From: Paenibacillus sonchi
GTDB lineage: Bacteria; Bacillota; Bacilli; Paenibacillales; Paenibacillaceae
NCBI RefSeq assembly: GCF_016772475.1
Contig: NZ_CP068595.1
Location: 6,820,001 to 6,884,000, forward strand
DNA: 64,000 bases
Direction: 5' to 3'
Shown here: piece by piece, positions 35,637 to 45,510 of the stretch
How the letters are laid out: every line of letters begins with the position of its first letter
How positions within the stretch are numbered: position 1 is the stretch's first letter
Notes under the pieces: model-generated
What the model saw: only the letters and a program-made list of their open reading frames with translations
What the model was told of the DNA's origin: nothing
The model's database searches: none
Made by a program: the position numbers and the translations under genes

Positions 35637-37238
35637 TTACTCCTGAATCGACAGCGGGTAGAAGCGGATGACTTCATCCGGATAGAACGCGTAGCCGCTG
35701 ATCTTGTTGCTCATGCCGACAATGCGGTTGTATTCATACAAGTAAGCCCATGGTGCTTCCGTTGTAATGATCTCCTGAGCCTGCTTGTATAGCTCTGCGC
35801 GTTTGGCTGCGTCTGTCTCGGTATTGGCCTGCTCCCACAGCTTGTCTACTTCGGCATTCTGGTAATTGTTGTAGTTGGAGGAGCCTTTGCCGTACATCAG
35901 GAAGCCGAGATGATAACCAGGATCGTTGACAAAAGAAGTCCATTTGGAGATATATGCGGTCAGGTTCTTTGTTTTCTGCTGCTCCAGGAACTGGGCGCGG
36001 GCCAGCTTGTTGATGTTCATGGTGACGCCGATTTTGGCCAGCTCTGCCTGAATCAGGACCGCATCATCTTCCCAGTCATCGAAGCCGGAGCCGAGCGTGA
36101 AGTCAAAGGTAAACCCTTTTTCGTAGCCCGCTTCCTTGAGCAGTGCCTTCGCTTTATCCAGATTATGCTCATAGACATAACCTGCATCCGAGAAGCCCGG
36201 CGTATTGCTGGCCACCGAACTCTTCATCTGCTTGGCCTGTCCGTACATTACACCAGTCAGCAGTTCGTCATAGGGAATCGCGTAGTTGATCGCCTGGCGG
36301 ACTTTTTCATTGTCAAAAGGCTTCACTTTGTTGTTCATCGCAAAATAGAGAATCCGGTTGCTCGCATTGGAGGCTACAGTCAGATTGCTGTTGCTCTTCA
36401 GGGTATCAACATCCTTCGGCGGAATTTCAATCGCCATGTCAACATCGCCTTTGTTCAGCAGCAGCACACGGTTGGAGGCTTCCTTGGTGAACTTCATCGT
36501 CACCTTGCCGAGCTTCGGCGCACCCTGCCAGTAATCTTCGTTCGGTGTAAAAACGGCCTCGGTGGCCGGGTCCCATTTCTCAAGGGTGAATGGACCGGAG
36601 CCAGCCGCATGGGTCTTGAGGTAGTCGGCGCCTTGGGCTTCAACCGTCTTCTTGTCCACAATGGAGAAGGTATACATCGCCAGAATCTGCAGGAAATTAT
36701 GATTGGCATTCGTCAGGGCGATTTCAACGGTGGAATCATCTTTGGCGGTTACGGTTTTAATGGCTGCCATTCCGTAGAGAAAACTGCCGGAGCTGGACTT
36801 CGCCACACGGTCAAGAGAATACACCACCGAATCTGCATCTACAGGATTGCCGCTCTGGAATTTCACGCCAGACTTCAGCTTAAAGGTATAGACGGTATTA
36901 TCGCCGGACACTTCCCAGCTCTCGGCAAGCATGGGCTTAATGTCTTCGGTGTTGGCGATATTTGCGCCATTGTCAGACTTGATGCCGTAGGTGACGAGCT
37001 GGTCGTATGCCGCCAGCACCAGGGTATCCGAGGTCAAATCGTTGGCTTCCGCCGGATCAAGCGTTGTACCGCCTTCAGAATAAGCGACCGTCAGAAAAGG
37101 CTTGGCTGCAGCCGCCGGTGCTGCGGTGCCCTCAGCAGCCTTAGTGGCAGCAGGCGTCTGTGGATTGGCGCTGCTTGCGCAGCCTGCCAGCAGGATTGAA
37201 AAAGCGGTGAGTGTGGACAGCAGTTTTACTCTTTTCAT
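35637..37238 (-). CDS. Peptide ABC transporter substrate-binding lipoprotein (family 5)
   Basis: 533 aa. Lipoprotein signal MKRVKLLSTLTAFSILLAGC with lipobox LAGC. SBP family-5 features are GTTLDPAEANDLTSDTLVLA near the N-terminus, the family box LAESWEVSGDNTVYTFKLKS, and the C-lobe end. Captures peptides outside the membrane and delivers them to the 37348/38279 permeases. GGGAGG precedes the ATG by 8 bases (a TTG one codon before is less well placed). No candidate gene-internal regulator seen. Confidence 0.92.
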   Translation of the reverse strand: MKRVKLLSTLTAFSILLAGCASSANPQTPAATKAAEGTAAPAAAAKPFLTVAYSEGGTTLDPAEANDLTSDTLVLAAYDQLVTYGIKSDNGANIANTEDIKPMLAESWEVSGDNTVYTFKLKSGVKFQSGNPVDADSVVYSLDRVAKSSSGSFLYGMAAIKTVTAKDDSTVEIALTNANHNFLQILAMYTFSIVDKKTVEAQGADYLKTHAAGSGPFTLEKWDPATEAVFTPNEDYWQGAPKLGKVTMKFTKEASNRVLLLNKGDVDMAIEIPPKDVDTLKSNSNLTVASNASNRILYFAMNNKVKPFDNEKVRQAINYAIPYDELLTGVMYGQAKQMKSSVASNTPGFSDAGYVYEHNLDKAKALLKEAGYEKGFTFDFTLGSGFDDWEDDAVLIQAELAKIGVTMNINKLARAQFLEQQKTKNLTAYISKWTSFVNDPGYHLGFLMYGKGSSNYNNYQNAEVDKLWEQANTETDAAKRAELYKQAQEIITTEAPWAYLYEYNRIVGMSNKISGYAFYPDEVIRFYPLSIQE

Positions 37239-37347
37239 CAATAATTCCTCCCTTTTCTATACACTGGCTACAAACAAGATGCTGCTGATTTATCTATACC
37301 GGGCTGTATATCTGGAGCACCGGCGGCACCGGCCGCCGGCGCTCCTT

Positions 37348-38247
37348 TTATTTGCCCGAACGCAACCGTGGATCAAGCACATCCCGGAACCCGTCGCCGA
37401 GCAGATTAAAGCCAAGAATCGAGGTGGCAATTCCGAGGCCCGGGAAGGTGACCAGCCACCACTGGCCGGAGATAATATACTCCCGGCCCTCCGAGATCAT
37501 CGCGCCCCACTCGGCGATCGGAGGTTTGACGCCTAGGCCGAGAAAGCTGAGGCTCGATGCCGTCAGGATGGCGAAGCCCATCCCCAGCGTGGCCTGTACC
37601 ATCAGCGGGGCGAGGGCGTTCGGGAGAATATGCCGGTACAGAATGACCGAGTTCTTCACCCCGATGGCGCGGCTCGCTTCCACATATTCCTTCTCCCGGA
37701 GCGAGACGGTCTGGCCGAACATCAGCCGCGCAAACTCCGGAATGCCGACGATGCCCACGGCGATCATCGCACTGGTCAGGCCCGCCCCGATGGAAGCAGC
37801 GATCGCCATGGACAGCACCAGCGACGGGAAGGAGAGCAGAACATCCATCAGACGCATGATAATCGTTCCGGTCCTCCCACCGTAGTAGGCAGCTACCCCG
37901 CCAAGCGGGACACCGATCAGAAACGAGATGGCTACGGCGATGAGGCCGGTCCAGATGCTGATTCGTGCTCCGTAGAGCACCCGGCTGAAGATATCCCGTC
38001 CGAAGTTGTCCGTTCCGAACCAATGGCTGCCGGAAGGTGCCTGCAATTTGTTCGCCATGTCTGTCAGATAGGGATCATGCGGAGCAATCCATGGCGCGAT
38101 CAGCGCGGTCACGGTCCAGATCACAATGAGGACAAGGCCGATTGCGGCAAGCCGGTTATGCAGAAGCAGGCGGATCAGTGTTTTGGGTTTGTGAGCAGCT
38201 GCGGGCGCTGAAGGACTGCCCTGGGCTGAGTGTGCTGCCGTGCTCAA
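37348..38247 (-). CDS. Peptide ABC transporter permease (DppC type)
   Basis: 299 aa if started at the TTG at 38247, which has AAGGAGGAG 6 bases upstream. The in-frame ATG at 38286 overlaps the end of the upstream permease gene and has no clear ribosome site. Six membrane segments; N-terminal OppC segment (NRLAAIGLVLIVIWTVTALI); inner-membrane EAA loop region (YVEASRAIGVKNSVILYRHI); C-terminal LLGDGFRDVLDPRLR typical of DppC. Partner of the DppB-type permease. Confidence 0.9.
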   Translation of the reverse strand: MSTAAHSAQGSPSAPAAAHKPKTLIRLLLHNRLAAIGLVLIVIWTVTALIAPWIAPHDPYLTDMANKLQAPSGSHWFGTDNFGRDIFSRVLYGARISIWTGLIAVAISFLIGVPLGGVAAYYGGRTGTIIMRLMDVLLSFPSLVLSMAIAASIGAGLTSAMIAVGIVGIPEFARLMFGQTVSLREKEYVEASRAIGVKNSVILYRHILPNALAPLMVQATLGMGFAILTASSLSFLGLGVKPPIAEWGAMISEGREYIISGQWWLVTFPGLGIATSILGFNLLGDGFRDVLDPRLRSGK

Positions 38248-38278
38248 TGTAATCTCCTCCTTGAACGGAAACGTTCGT

Positions 38279-39289
38279 TTATTCATAGCGGATCCGCGGA
38301 TCAATCAGGCCGTAGATCAGATCAACCGCCAGGTTGATGCCGCAGTAGAGGATAGCGCTGACCAGCGTAAAGGCTTGAATCGGCGCATAATCCGCAGCCA
38401 GAATGGAGTCCGTAACATAGCCGCCGATACCCGGCCAGGAAAAGATGGTCTCCGTGATCACCGCGCCTCCCATCAGATAACCAAACTGCAATCCGAGTAC
38501 CGTCAGCGTTGGAATCAGAGCGTTGACCAGCGCGTGCTTGTAAATAACGGCGGATTCCTTGAGTCCTTTAGCCCGGGCGGTACGGACGAAGTCCTGATCG
38601 ACAACCTCCAGCATGCTGGAGCGGGTCATCCGGGCCACAATGGCCATCGTGCCTGTGCTAAGGCAAATCGCCGGAAGCACCAGGTGGACGATACTGCTTT
38701 TTAGCGCAACCATATCTCCCGATAAAATACTGTCCAAAACATACAATCCGGTAATATGCGACGGCGGATTCAAGTCCCCGCTGATTCGCCCCATCGGAGC
38801 AGGCGCCCAGCCAAGAATGGAATAAAAGATATAAATGAACATCAGACCGAGCCAGAAGATTGGTACACAAGCGCCTATCAGTGAAAAGACACGTGAGATA
38901 TGGTCCAGAACCGACTCCTTGCGGGTAGCAGCGATAATGCCTACAGGAATCGCCACCAGAATGGCGATCAGAATGCTCGCAATCGTCAGCTCCAGCGTCG
39001 CCGGGAACCGCGTGGCCAGATCACTTGCGACCGAATGCCCCGTGTGATAGGCGTAGCCGATATTCCCCTGGAACAGCTGTCCAAAATAACTGAAGAATTG
39101 AATGTACAGCGGCTTGTCCAGTCCCATGTCCTGGCGGATTTTGTTGACTGTCTCCTCCGGGGCCTGTTCCCCGGCCAGCATGATTGCAGGATCGCCCGGC
39201 AATACTCTGGAGAGAATGAACGTGATCACGATAATCCCGAGCAAGGCCGGAATCATCTGCGCCAGTCTTTTTAATGTGTAAGCAAACAA
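38279..39289 (-). CDS. Peptide ABC transporter permease (DppB type)
   Basis: 336 aa, TTG start after AAGGGGG. DppB-type opening (MFAYTLKRLAQMIPALLGII), hydrophobic segments, EAA loop (FVRTARAKGLKESAVIYKHA), end FTLVSAILYCGINLAVDLIY and GLIDPRIRY. First gene of the transporter operon; the PucR-type regulator gene lies upstream in the same direction, separated by a terminator. Confidence 0.92.
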   Translation of the reverse strand: MFAYTLKRLAQMIPALLGIIVITFILSRVLPGDPAIMLAGEQAPEETVNKIRQDMGLDKPLYIQFFSYFGQLFQGNIGYAYHTGHSVASDLATRFPATLELTIASILIAILVAIPVGIIAATRKESVLDHISRVFSLIGACVPIFWLGLMFIYIFYSILGWAPAPMGRISGDLNPPSHITGLYVLDSILSGDMVALKSSIVHLVLPAICLSTGTMAIVARMTRSSMLEVVDQDFVRTARAKGLKESAVIYKHALVNALIPTLTVLGLQFGYLMGGAVITETIFSWPGIGGYVTDSILAADYAPIQAFTLVSAILYCGINLAVDLIYGLIDPRIRYE

Positions 39290-39449
39290 TGAATCAACCC
39301 CCTTAAGGCTCTGTTATCTTCATATTCTCAGCCACACCTGTGCTGCTGCCGCAGGCTCCATGTCAGGTACCATGCGGTTTTTTGAATCTCTGTAGTAGTT
39401 GTGCTAATTCTACATAGATTTTGAACCCCTCACTACGTCCCGTTTAGCT

Positions 39450-39480
39450 AAAAAAAAGCACAACCGTTTGTCGATTGTGC
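39450..39480 (-). terminator. Terminator after the PucR regulator gene
   Basis: GCACAA / TTGTGC stem (extended imperfectly through CGTTTGTCG) followed on the minus strand by eight T. It separates the regulator from the transporter operon. Confidence 0.85.
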
Positions 39481-39543
39481 ACTACAACCATGCTTATATG
39501 TTACCTTTTCTGACGCGAAAGCCCATAAAAATGTCAATCCATT

Positions 39544-41070
39544 CTATTTTTCCTGCAGGTAGTAGTAGATCAGGCACAAATGACAGACAAACTGCTCGCG
39601 CGGATCATTCAGATCAAAGCCCGTTATGTCGCGGATACGCTCCAGTCTGTATTTGACCGAATTGCGGTGGATATAGAGGCTGTTTGCCGTCTCAATCAGG
39701 CTCCCCCGGCATTCCAGATAATGATAAAAGGTCAGCAGCATGTTGCTGTCATGCTCCTGGTCATACTGCCGCAGCTTGCCCAGCTTGCGCTCGAACAAGG
39801 CGGCAAAGCCCTCTCCGCTCAGCCCCTCCAGCAGATGATATACCTCGATCTCTTCGTAGCGGGTCACCCCGCCCGCCCCCTGGCCCAGGCGTTTGGCGAC
39901 GGACAGCGCTTTGCGGGCTTCATTGTAGCTGGTCTGAATATCCCAGAGGTATTCCGGTGTCCCCACTCCCGTCCGGTAGCCGCCCAGACCTTCCGCTTTG
40001 TCCGACAGCCAGCCTTCCAGCGTCACCGCCCACGATGTCCCCTTGCCGCCGGCAACGCTGAATTTGCGGCCTTCCGGCGTCGGCAGAAACAGCACCGCCC
40101 GGTTCGAACGGAATTCCGCATGGGGGGTGACGCCGCGTTTGCGCGCTTCCTGCTCCAGCAGCCGGTTCACTGTCTCTTCATTCGGTGCTGTCTCCCCTTC
40201 AATCACGGCTACCTCCCATTTATGCTCGGGATTCATGCCCAGCTGGCGCGCCCGGCGCTCCACCTCATGCCTGGAGGGCAAAGGAGGCGTAAGCAGCTCA
40301 TCAATGAAGTTGCCGCGCAGCCGGAACTCCGTATCCTCGGCTACTTTTTTCCGCATCAGCTCCAGAGCGAACACGAGCCGGGCCTGCTCAATCCCGACCT
40401 CCTCCATATCATCCAGCTGTTCTTTATCCACCAGCAGCCTGGCTACCGTCCGCCGGTCGACATGAATGTTCCAGCTCAGCGGCCGCTCCGCCAGCGACCA
40501 GTCGAACCGGGACGGCGAAGAAACGATGATGTTCCGCTCCGTATCCACCAGAGCTACGGGCGCTTTTAAGAAATCAGCCACATTGTCACTCACCGCCTGT
40601 ATCCCGCTATTCTCCAGCACCATCGTGGTCAGCGTCCGGTAGACTTCCTCCGCACGGCGGAGCAGCATCGCCTGGCGGCCCAGCAGCAGCTCCATGACAG
40701 GCTGTGTAATATCCGTATAGGGGATTTCCGGCGGAATCTCCACAATCGGCAGTCCGCAGTCATTGCTCGCCTCAATCGCCCCCTGCGGAATTTCCTTGAG
40801 GAAACGCGCCGGCTTAATCGCCAGCGCCGCTGCGCCTAATTGGTCCAAGGTGTAGATCAGCTCGGTCAGCAGCGATGGATCATGGCGGATAGAATACGCT
40901 GTGGTCAGCAGCATCACGCCTTCGCTGATCCAGCCCTTCAAATCAGGAACCTCCATAACATCCACAAATCTCACCACCCGGTCCAGCCCCTGCACCCCGC
41001 TGATCACGGTCGCTTTGGACAGAATCGGAAGCTGCATCAGCTCTCTTAAGGTTATGCCCCGGGTATTCAT
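39544..41070 (-). CDS. PucR-family transcriptional regulator
   Basis: 508 aa. N-terminal PucR domain (ITLRELMQLPILSKATVISG, FVDVMEVPDLKGWI), middle GGDEF-like/CdaR region, C-terminal PucR helix-turn-helix (YHYLECRGSLIETANSLYIH with RNSVKYRLERIRDIT). PucR proteins respond to purine-derived or amino-acid/peptide nutrients. Placement between the importer operon (39289 and below) and the racemase/aminopeptidase block (41752 and above) suggests control of both. GAAGGGGGAAGG precedes the ATG. Confidence 0.9.
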   Translation of the reverse strand: MNTRGITLRELMQLPILSKATVISGVQGLDRVVRFVDVMEVPDLKGWISEGVMLLTTAYSIRHDPSLLTELIYTLDQLGAAALAIKPARFLKEIPQGAIEASNDCGLPIVEIPPEIPYTDITQPVMELLLGRQAMLLRRAEEVYRTLTTMVLENSGIQAVSDNVADFLKAPVALVDTERNIIVSSPSRFDWSLAERPLSWNIHVDRRTVARLLVDKEQLDDMEEVGIEQARLVFALELMRKKVAEDTEFRLRGNFIDELLTPPLPSRHEVERRARQLGMNPEHKWEVAVIEGETAPNEETVNRLLEQEARKRGVTPHAEFRSNRAVLFLPTPEGRKFSVAGGKGTSWAVTLEGWLSDKAEGLGGYRTGVGTPEYLWDIQTSYNEARKALSVAKRLGQGAGGVTRYEEIEVYHLLEGLSGEGFAALFERKLGKLRQYDQEHDSNMLLTFYHYLECRGSLIETANSLYIHRNSVKYRLERIRDITGFDLNDPREQFVCHLCLIYYYLQEK

Positions 41071-41309
41071 TGATCCCTTCCCCCTTCTGCTGTCTTCAGT
41101 ATTTCATGAATTTTCATGGAATATGCCAAACTTCAACTTCCGAATAGTTTATCAGAATTTGTCGAATTACCACAAGCAGAATCGGCTTTGCATTCCTCTG
41201 CAAGGGGAGGTGTACATTAAGAAGAGGGACTTCAATCTATAATCGTGGTCGCGGTCGGAAAACGAGGCATCAAGTGGATGCATAGGAAAACGATTGATTA
41301 AGTGGGCGC

Positions 41310-41582
41310 CAGCCGGGTGAAGCGGACTCAGATGATCTTATTTTGCGAAAAAGCCTCTGATTTCGGTTTATACGGACTCAGGCGACGTTATTTCGTTATT
41401 TTAGGCCCGGAACGCGGCGCAAATCCTCAATTAACGGCTTCTGAGTCCGCAAGCCCTTGAACATAGGCAGATTTCCGACAATAACGCTTCTCCAGTCCGC
41501 AACATTCGCTTTTCTAGTCGGCAACATTCGCTTTTCTAGTCCGCAACATTCGCTTCTCCAGGCGGCAACATTCTCATTGCCA
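41310..41582. repeat. Intergenic repeat region: GGACTCAGATGA family and a 22-bp tandem array
   Basis: Three degenerate GGACTCAGATGATCTTATTT-like units (41318, 41374, ~41430 inverted-like) are followed at 41498-41582 by four 22-bp units AGTCCGCAACATTCGCTTTT+CT with one to four changes each. The first family also appears near 25055-25235. The 41071-41751 gap holds no gene. Confidence 0.75.
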
Positions 41583-41751
41583 CCTTGGCGGGCACAACAT
41601 AACCCACATAGTGAGACCTTTACACGGAAGCTGATTCAGGTCCTATGCGGGGACCCCAATCTATACTTTCTGATATGCAAAAAAGCAGATACCTTCCTTA
41701 GAATAAGAAGGTACCCGCTTTTCCAGTCATATAAAGAAGTTCCAGTTCCGG

Positions 41752-42408
41752 CTATTGCCGCCGGAGAAGCTCCGGCAGTGAAGCCGCAGATGCGGCCATT
41801 GCGCCGAGTGACAGGATCGGGTCCAGCGCGCGGATCCCGAGCTTCTCTTCCAGTTCTGCCGCCAGCCCGATGGTAGCGAAGCCTGTGCAGGCGAGAACAA
41901 TGGCCTCTGCTCCGCGCTCCTTGAGCCGCGCAGCCGCAGTAAGCGCACCGGCCCGTCCGCCGGGCGTGTTCAGATCCAGGGTCGCCCGTACTCCGTCCGG
42001 ACGGTCCATGCCCACGTAAGCTTCTCCGAGTATGCTTCGGATCAAGGGCGGAACCTCCTTCAGGATGGTCAGCACTCCCACCCGTGCGGAATAAGCCATC
42101 GCAACATGCGCGGCACAGGAGCCCGCACCCAGTACGGGCACCCGGACTGCGGCTCTGGCTTCCTCCAGCGCGGGATCTGCCGCGCAGCTGATCCCAATGG
42201 CCGTGCAGCCGCTGCGCTCCAGCTCGCGGGCCAGGGCAATAATTTTGGGGACCGATTGTGCTTCCGTCTCCTCATCAAATACCCCCAGGGGCTGATCCTG
42301 AATGCAGCGGCTCATGACGGGCAGCCCGAAGCGGCGCTCAATCAGCGCGCCGTGCAGATGAACCGCCGCTTCCTCCTCCAGTGTAATGACGCGTATAATT
42401 CCCAGCAT
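41752..42408 (-). CDS. Aspartate/glutamate racemase-family protein (hydantoin-racemase-like)
   Basis: 218 aa. Two catalytic-type cysteines are in family positions: IGISCAADPALEEARA (about residue 74) and IVLACTGFATIGLA (about residue 171). N-terminal LGIIRVITLE. Cofactor-independent racemases interconvert D and L amino acids or hydantoins. AGGAGGGATAAGG precedes the ATG. Last gene of the four-gene block that starts at 45105. A D-amino-acid or derivative substrate is inferred. Confidence 0.85.
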   Translation of the reverse strand: MLGIIRVITLEEEAAVHLHGALIERRFGLPVMSRCIQDQPLGVFDEETEAQSVPKIIALARELERSGCTAIGISCAADPALEEARAAVRVPVLGAGSCAAHVAMAYSARVGVLTILKEVPPLIRSILGEAYVGMDRPDGVRATLDLNTPGGRAGALTAAARLKERGAEAIVLACTGFATIGLAAELEEKLGIRALDPILSLGAMAASAASLPELLRRQ

Positions 42409-42458
42409 CCTTATCCCTCCTGTCCGGCAGCCTTTAGCCGTTTGCCGCTATTTCCATC

Positions 42459-43404
42459 CTACAGCAGTTCTCCGCCGCGCATAATCAGCTTGTCATCCAG
42501 ATAGACATCCGGCTTCATCACCACAGCATCGATGTGCACCCCTGCGGCCACCACTCCGCCAAAGGTATTGTTGCTGCCAAAAGCCACATGAATCGTCCCG
42601 TACACCTTCTCATCCTCCAGCACAACGCCGGTGATTCTCGCCTTGTTGTTCGTCCCGATCCCGAATTCGCCGAGCAGCCGGCCGTCGCCTGCGCCCAGCA
42701 GCTCCAGCAGCTTGTCCCCGCCTTCACCTTCGGCTGCGGTCAGACGGCCCTGCTCCACGGTAAGCACCATCGGACTGCTTCAGGGCGCCGATTCCGGCAA
42801 CAGAGCCGTCTACCTTGATGCGCCCCGAAGCAGTGCCTTCCAGCGGTGCGATGTAGGCTTCACCCGAAGGCAGATTGCCGGATTCCCCGGGATTCAGATA
42901 CAGGCCTGTGCTGAGGATGCCTTCCCGTCTCTCAGTGGAGAAGGATAAGCTTAATCCATCCTTCTCAATGCGGACACTGCGGCTGCCGGACAAAAGCGCG
43001 GCAACCCGCTCGGTCAAAACTTTTACCTGCCCATAGTCCGCTGTTATCGCCCCTTGACTGAACATATCATCGGTCATCCCCGGCATGGTAGCTACCCGGG
43101 TGCCAGCGGCAGCCGCCTGCTTGCGTGCTGCCGTATGGGTCATCGAATGAGTCGTAATGCATACTGCCACATCCGATTTGGCCATCGCTTCAGCAATGGC
43201 GGCCGGCGGCTCTTCGCCGGACCGGGTCCGTTCCTTCATAATCATCAGCACCGTCTCGGCACCAAGCCGTTTGCCTGCTTCGTAGACCGATTCTGCAAGC
43301 TCCCGCTTGTCGTCATCCGCAACTACAACAAGCTGTTCATGGCTGCCAAGCCCCAGACAGTCCTTCAGGACATTCATACTGATTGTGATCCGTTGTTCAC
43401 TCAT
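42459..43404 (-). pseudogene. M29-like aminopeptidase gene, split by a frameshift
   Basis: The first frame (42724-43404) runs to IKVDGSVAGIGALKQ and then drifts into nonsense. The second (42459-42770) resumes PMVLTVEQGRLTAAEGEGGD and continues to the metal-binding C-terminus (GTIHVAFGSNNTFGG, AAGVHIDAVVMKPDV). Removing one T from GAAGCAGTCCGATGG at about 42773-42780 restores a continuous ~315-aa protein. Members of the aminopeptidase-T (M29) group are metal-dependent exopeptidases. The break is not in a homopolymer, so it may be real. Confidence 0.8.
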
Positions 43405-43420
43405 GTTAACTTCCTCCTGA

Positions 43421-44089
43421 TTACACCATTTCGGCGATCAGCTTTCCCATCAGTGCATTGGACAGCACGACAGGGACTCCGGCTGATGCCGCCCACTGTC
43501 TATGCTGCTCCAGATAGCCCATACAGTCAAGTACAATCACATCTGCCCGGTCCTTCAGCTTCTCCGCCGCCGCACGGAAATCGGCTTCGCTCCCGGTATA
43601 CGGGGAGACGGCGGCAAAGGGCAGGGCACTGCCTGACGCGGCAAACTTCTCGTTCAGATTCTGCTCCTGCTCGGGCAAGGGGCCGATCAGGCCCAGGCGG
43701 CGCTTGCCGGTCAAAGCCTGCACCACCGGAGGAATAATCCGGTCCGGCTCGATCAAATGCGCCCGGACTGTGCGCAGACCCGGGAACTCGCCTGTACAGA
43801 GCAGCAGAATCGTCTTAATACCTGATGCTTCCATGGCATCAATTTTCCCTTGGAGAACGGACTTTATCCGTTCTCTGGAGACCACAGCGGCCGAGCCGTC
43901 CCGCATCCGGGAGGTCAGGACATACTCTCCTTCACCGGGAGTGTAATATTCCCGGACCTGTGCCGGAGTGAAGCCGTCCAGCACCCCGGACTGGACCAGT
44001 TCCGCGCGTCCCTCCAGGTATTTTTCCAGGATGGGGGCCACATCGGTCCTCGGGGCTTGCCCAATGGTAATCAGCCCTATTTGCTTCAA
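43421..44089 (-). CDS. AroM-family protein
   Basis: 223 aa from the TTG at 44089, which has GGAGGGAGCAAGG upstream; an ATG 22 codons earlier lies inside the DUF1177 gene. Family segments: IGLITIGQAPRTDVAP at the start, YVLTSRMRDGSAAVVSRERI, LLLCTGEFPG, VIVLDCMGYLEQHR (two cysteines in positions like those of the Asp/Glu racemase fold). Its biochemical role is unknown. It sits in a conserved-looking block with DUF1177, an aminopeptidase and a racemase. Confidence 0.85.
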   Translation of the reverse strand: MKQIGLITIGQAPRTDVAPILEKYLEGRAELVQSGVLDGFTPAQVREYYTPGEGEYVLTSRMRDGSAAVVSRERIKSVLQGKIDAMEASGIKTILLLCTGEFPGLRTVRAHLIEPDRIIPPVVQALTGKRRLGLIGPLPEQEQNLNEKFAASGSALPFAAVSPYTGSEADFRAAAEKLKDRADVIVLDCMGYLEQHRQWAASAGVPVVLSNALMGKLIAEMV

Positions 44090-44154
44090 CCTTGCTCCCT
44101 CCTTACGCCTCAGCTCCGGCCCCGTCTCATCGCTAAGAATGGATGCGCACCACA

Positions 44155-45105
44155 TCAGGCGGTCGGGACCGCCGGATTGCCGGAGGTCTGCAGTACTTTC
44201 ATAGAGCCGTACAGCTCTGTAATGCGCTTGAATTCGGCAGGGTTATAGAACGAGCACAGGCCTTGGGTGAATTCCTTCGCCGTCTCAATGGCAAAACGGA
44301 CCGCCGACGCGATATCGACCTCATGGCTGGCACCGGTTCCGCAGCCCGGAACCATGGACTCAGCGGTAATTGCCAGACCGACCACCGGAGCATCCGTAGC
44401 CACGGCGGGCTGAAGAATCGAATTAATATGGTAGAGGTCATTGCCGTATGGGGTGATGTCCTGGGTCGTCACCGGAAACGTCACCGGAAGCCGGCCGGTC
44501 GTCATTTCCAGAAGCCGCAGCAGGTCTTCGCTCACCCGCAGGATGTAGCCTTCCTTGACGGTAGGCGAAATGGCAATTCCTTTATGATTGATCACGCGGT
44601 TGCCTTTGGTGGTGTCAATGGACAGAACGGCTTCCATCTCCGGAAGCACCTCATGCTCATTCATCTGCAGAATATCGACCGGAGAGTCCATGAAATCCAC
44701 CGGCTCATGCGGCAGGGTCGGCGCATCAGGGCAAATATGTGTCGTGACCAGCACATCGCCTTTCAGAACATCCCCTTTGGACTGCATGTCGGCCAGCTTC
44801 AGCGCCGAAGCTACCGCCGCTACCGCGCCGTCCGCATCCGAGACAATCCCGATCCGTCCGGGACGCGCCCCGATCCCGCCCAGTCTGCCCACAATGCCGA
44901 ACGTTGGCGCATTGCCGCCTGCTCCCTTGCCTTCACTGCCCGGGATTGTAATTTTCACGAATTCTGTGCTGCCTTTATCGCCTTCAACTTTCCTCACTTC
45001 TACCTGAACCGCAGGATACGCAGCGAACAGCTGCCTGATCTGCTCTCCATTTACAAAAGCGCTGTCCATCGTGTTCAAAACCGTAATCGTCTGATGAAGT
45101 GCCAT
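44155..45105 (-). CDS. DUF1177-family protein
   Basis: 316 aa. Recognisable DUF1177 features: HQTITVLNTMDSAFVNGEQI, VTTHICPDAPTLPHEPVDFM, TTKGNRVINHKGIAISPTVK, ESMVPGCGTGASHEVDIASA. The conserved His, Asp and Glu suggest a metal enzyme related to peptidases, but no activity is known. First gene of the block; GGGGAGGAATT precedes the ATG. No signal peptide, so cytoplasmic. Confidence 0.85.
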   Translation of the reverse strand: MALHQTITVLNTMDSAFVNGEQIRQLFAAYPAVQVEVRKVEGDKGSTEFVKITIPGSEGKGAGGNAPTFGIVGRLGGIGARPGRIGIVSDADGAVAAVASALKLADMQSKGDVLKGDVLVTTHICPDAPTLPHEPVDFMDSPVDILQMNEHEVLPEMEAVLSIDTTKGNRVINHKGIAISPTVKEGYILRVSEDLLRLLEMTTGRLPVTFPVTTQDITPYGNDLYHINSILQPAVATDAPVVGLAITAESMVPGCGTGASHEVDIASAVRFAIETAKEFTQGLCSFYNPAEFKRITELYGSMKVLQTSGNPAVPTA

Positions 45106-45510
45106 TTATAATTCCTCCCCGGATGTGCTTTCTCTCAATCTGTTAGAGTTATACTATCTTAAATTCCAAACGCTCCACAATGTACCGTCCTGCCAAAACT
45201 GCACTGCTTTTCTTGTCCTTTGCAGATAAACCTTACGCAAGGCGTACGCTCTGCCCCGGACGGCGTTTTCTTGGGAGCAAACTGGATACGCACTCGTTAA
45301 GCACTGAGTAGAAACAAGGAATAAATTATTCTTAAAAGAAGTCGGTATATCTTCTCAGCAGGCAGCATGATATCGTGAACAAGAAGCAAGCGGACAGACG
45401 GACACCGGATACTGGTCACGGAAAGTTAGCAGGAGCCCGGAATTGCAGATGCAGGACTTTCGATGTTTTCCCCAGAGACAGACACATACAGAGACAACTA
45501 CTGATACACG

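Noticed and set aside
35910..37199. 429-codon plus-strand open frame
   Set aside because: Antisense of the substrate-binding lipoprotein gene; no family features and no ribosome site.
41498..41582. Possible CRISPR or iteron origin
   Set aside because: Four 22-bp units without spacers, no cas or rep gene nearby, and divergence between units.
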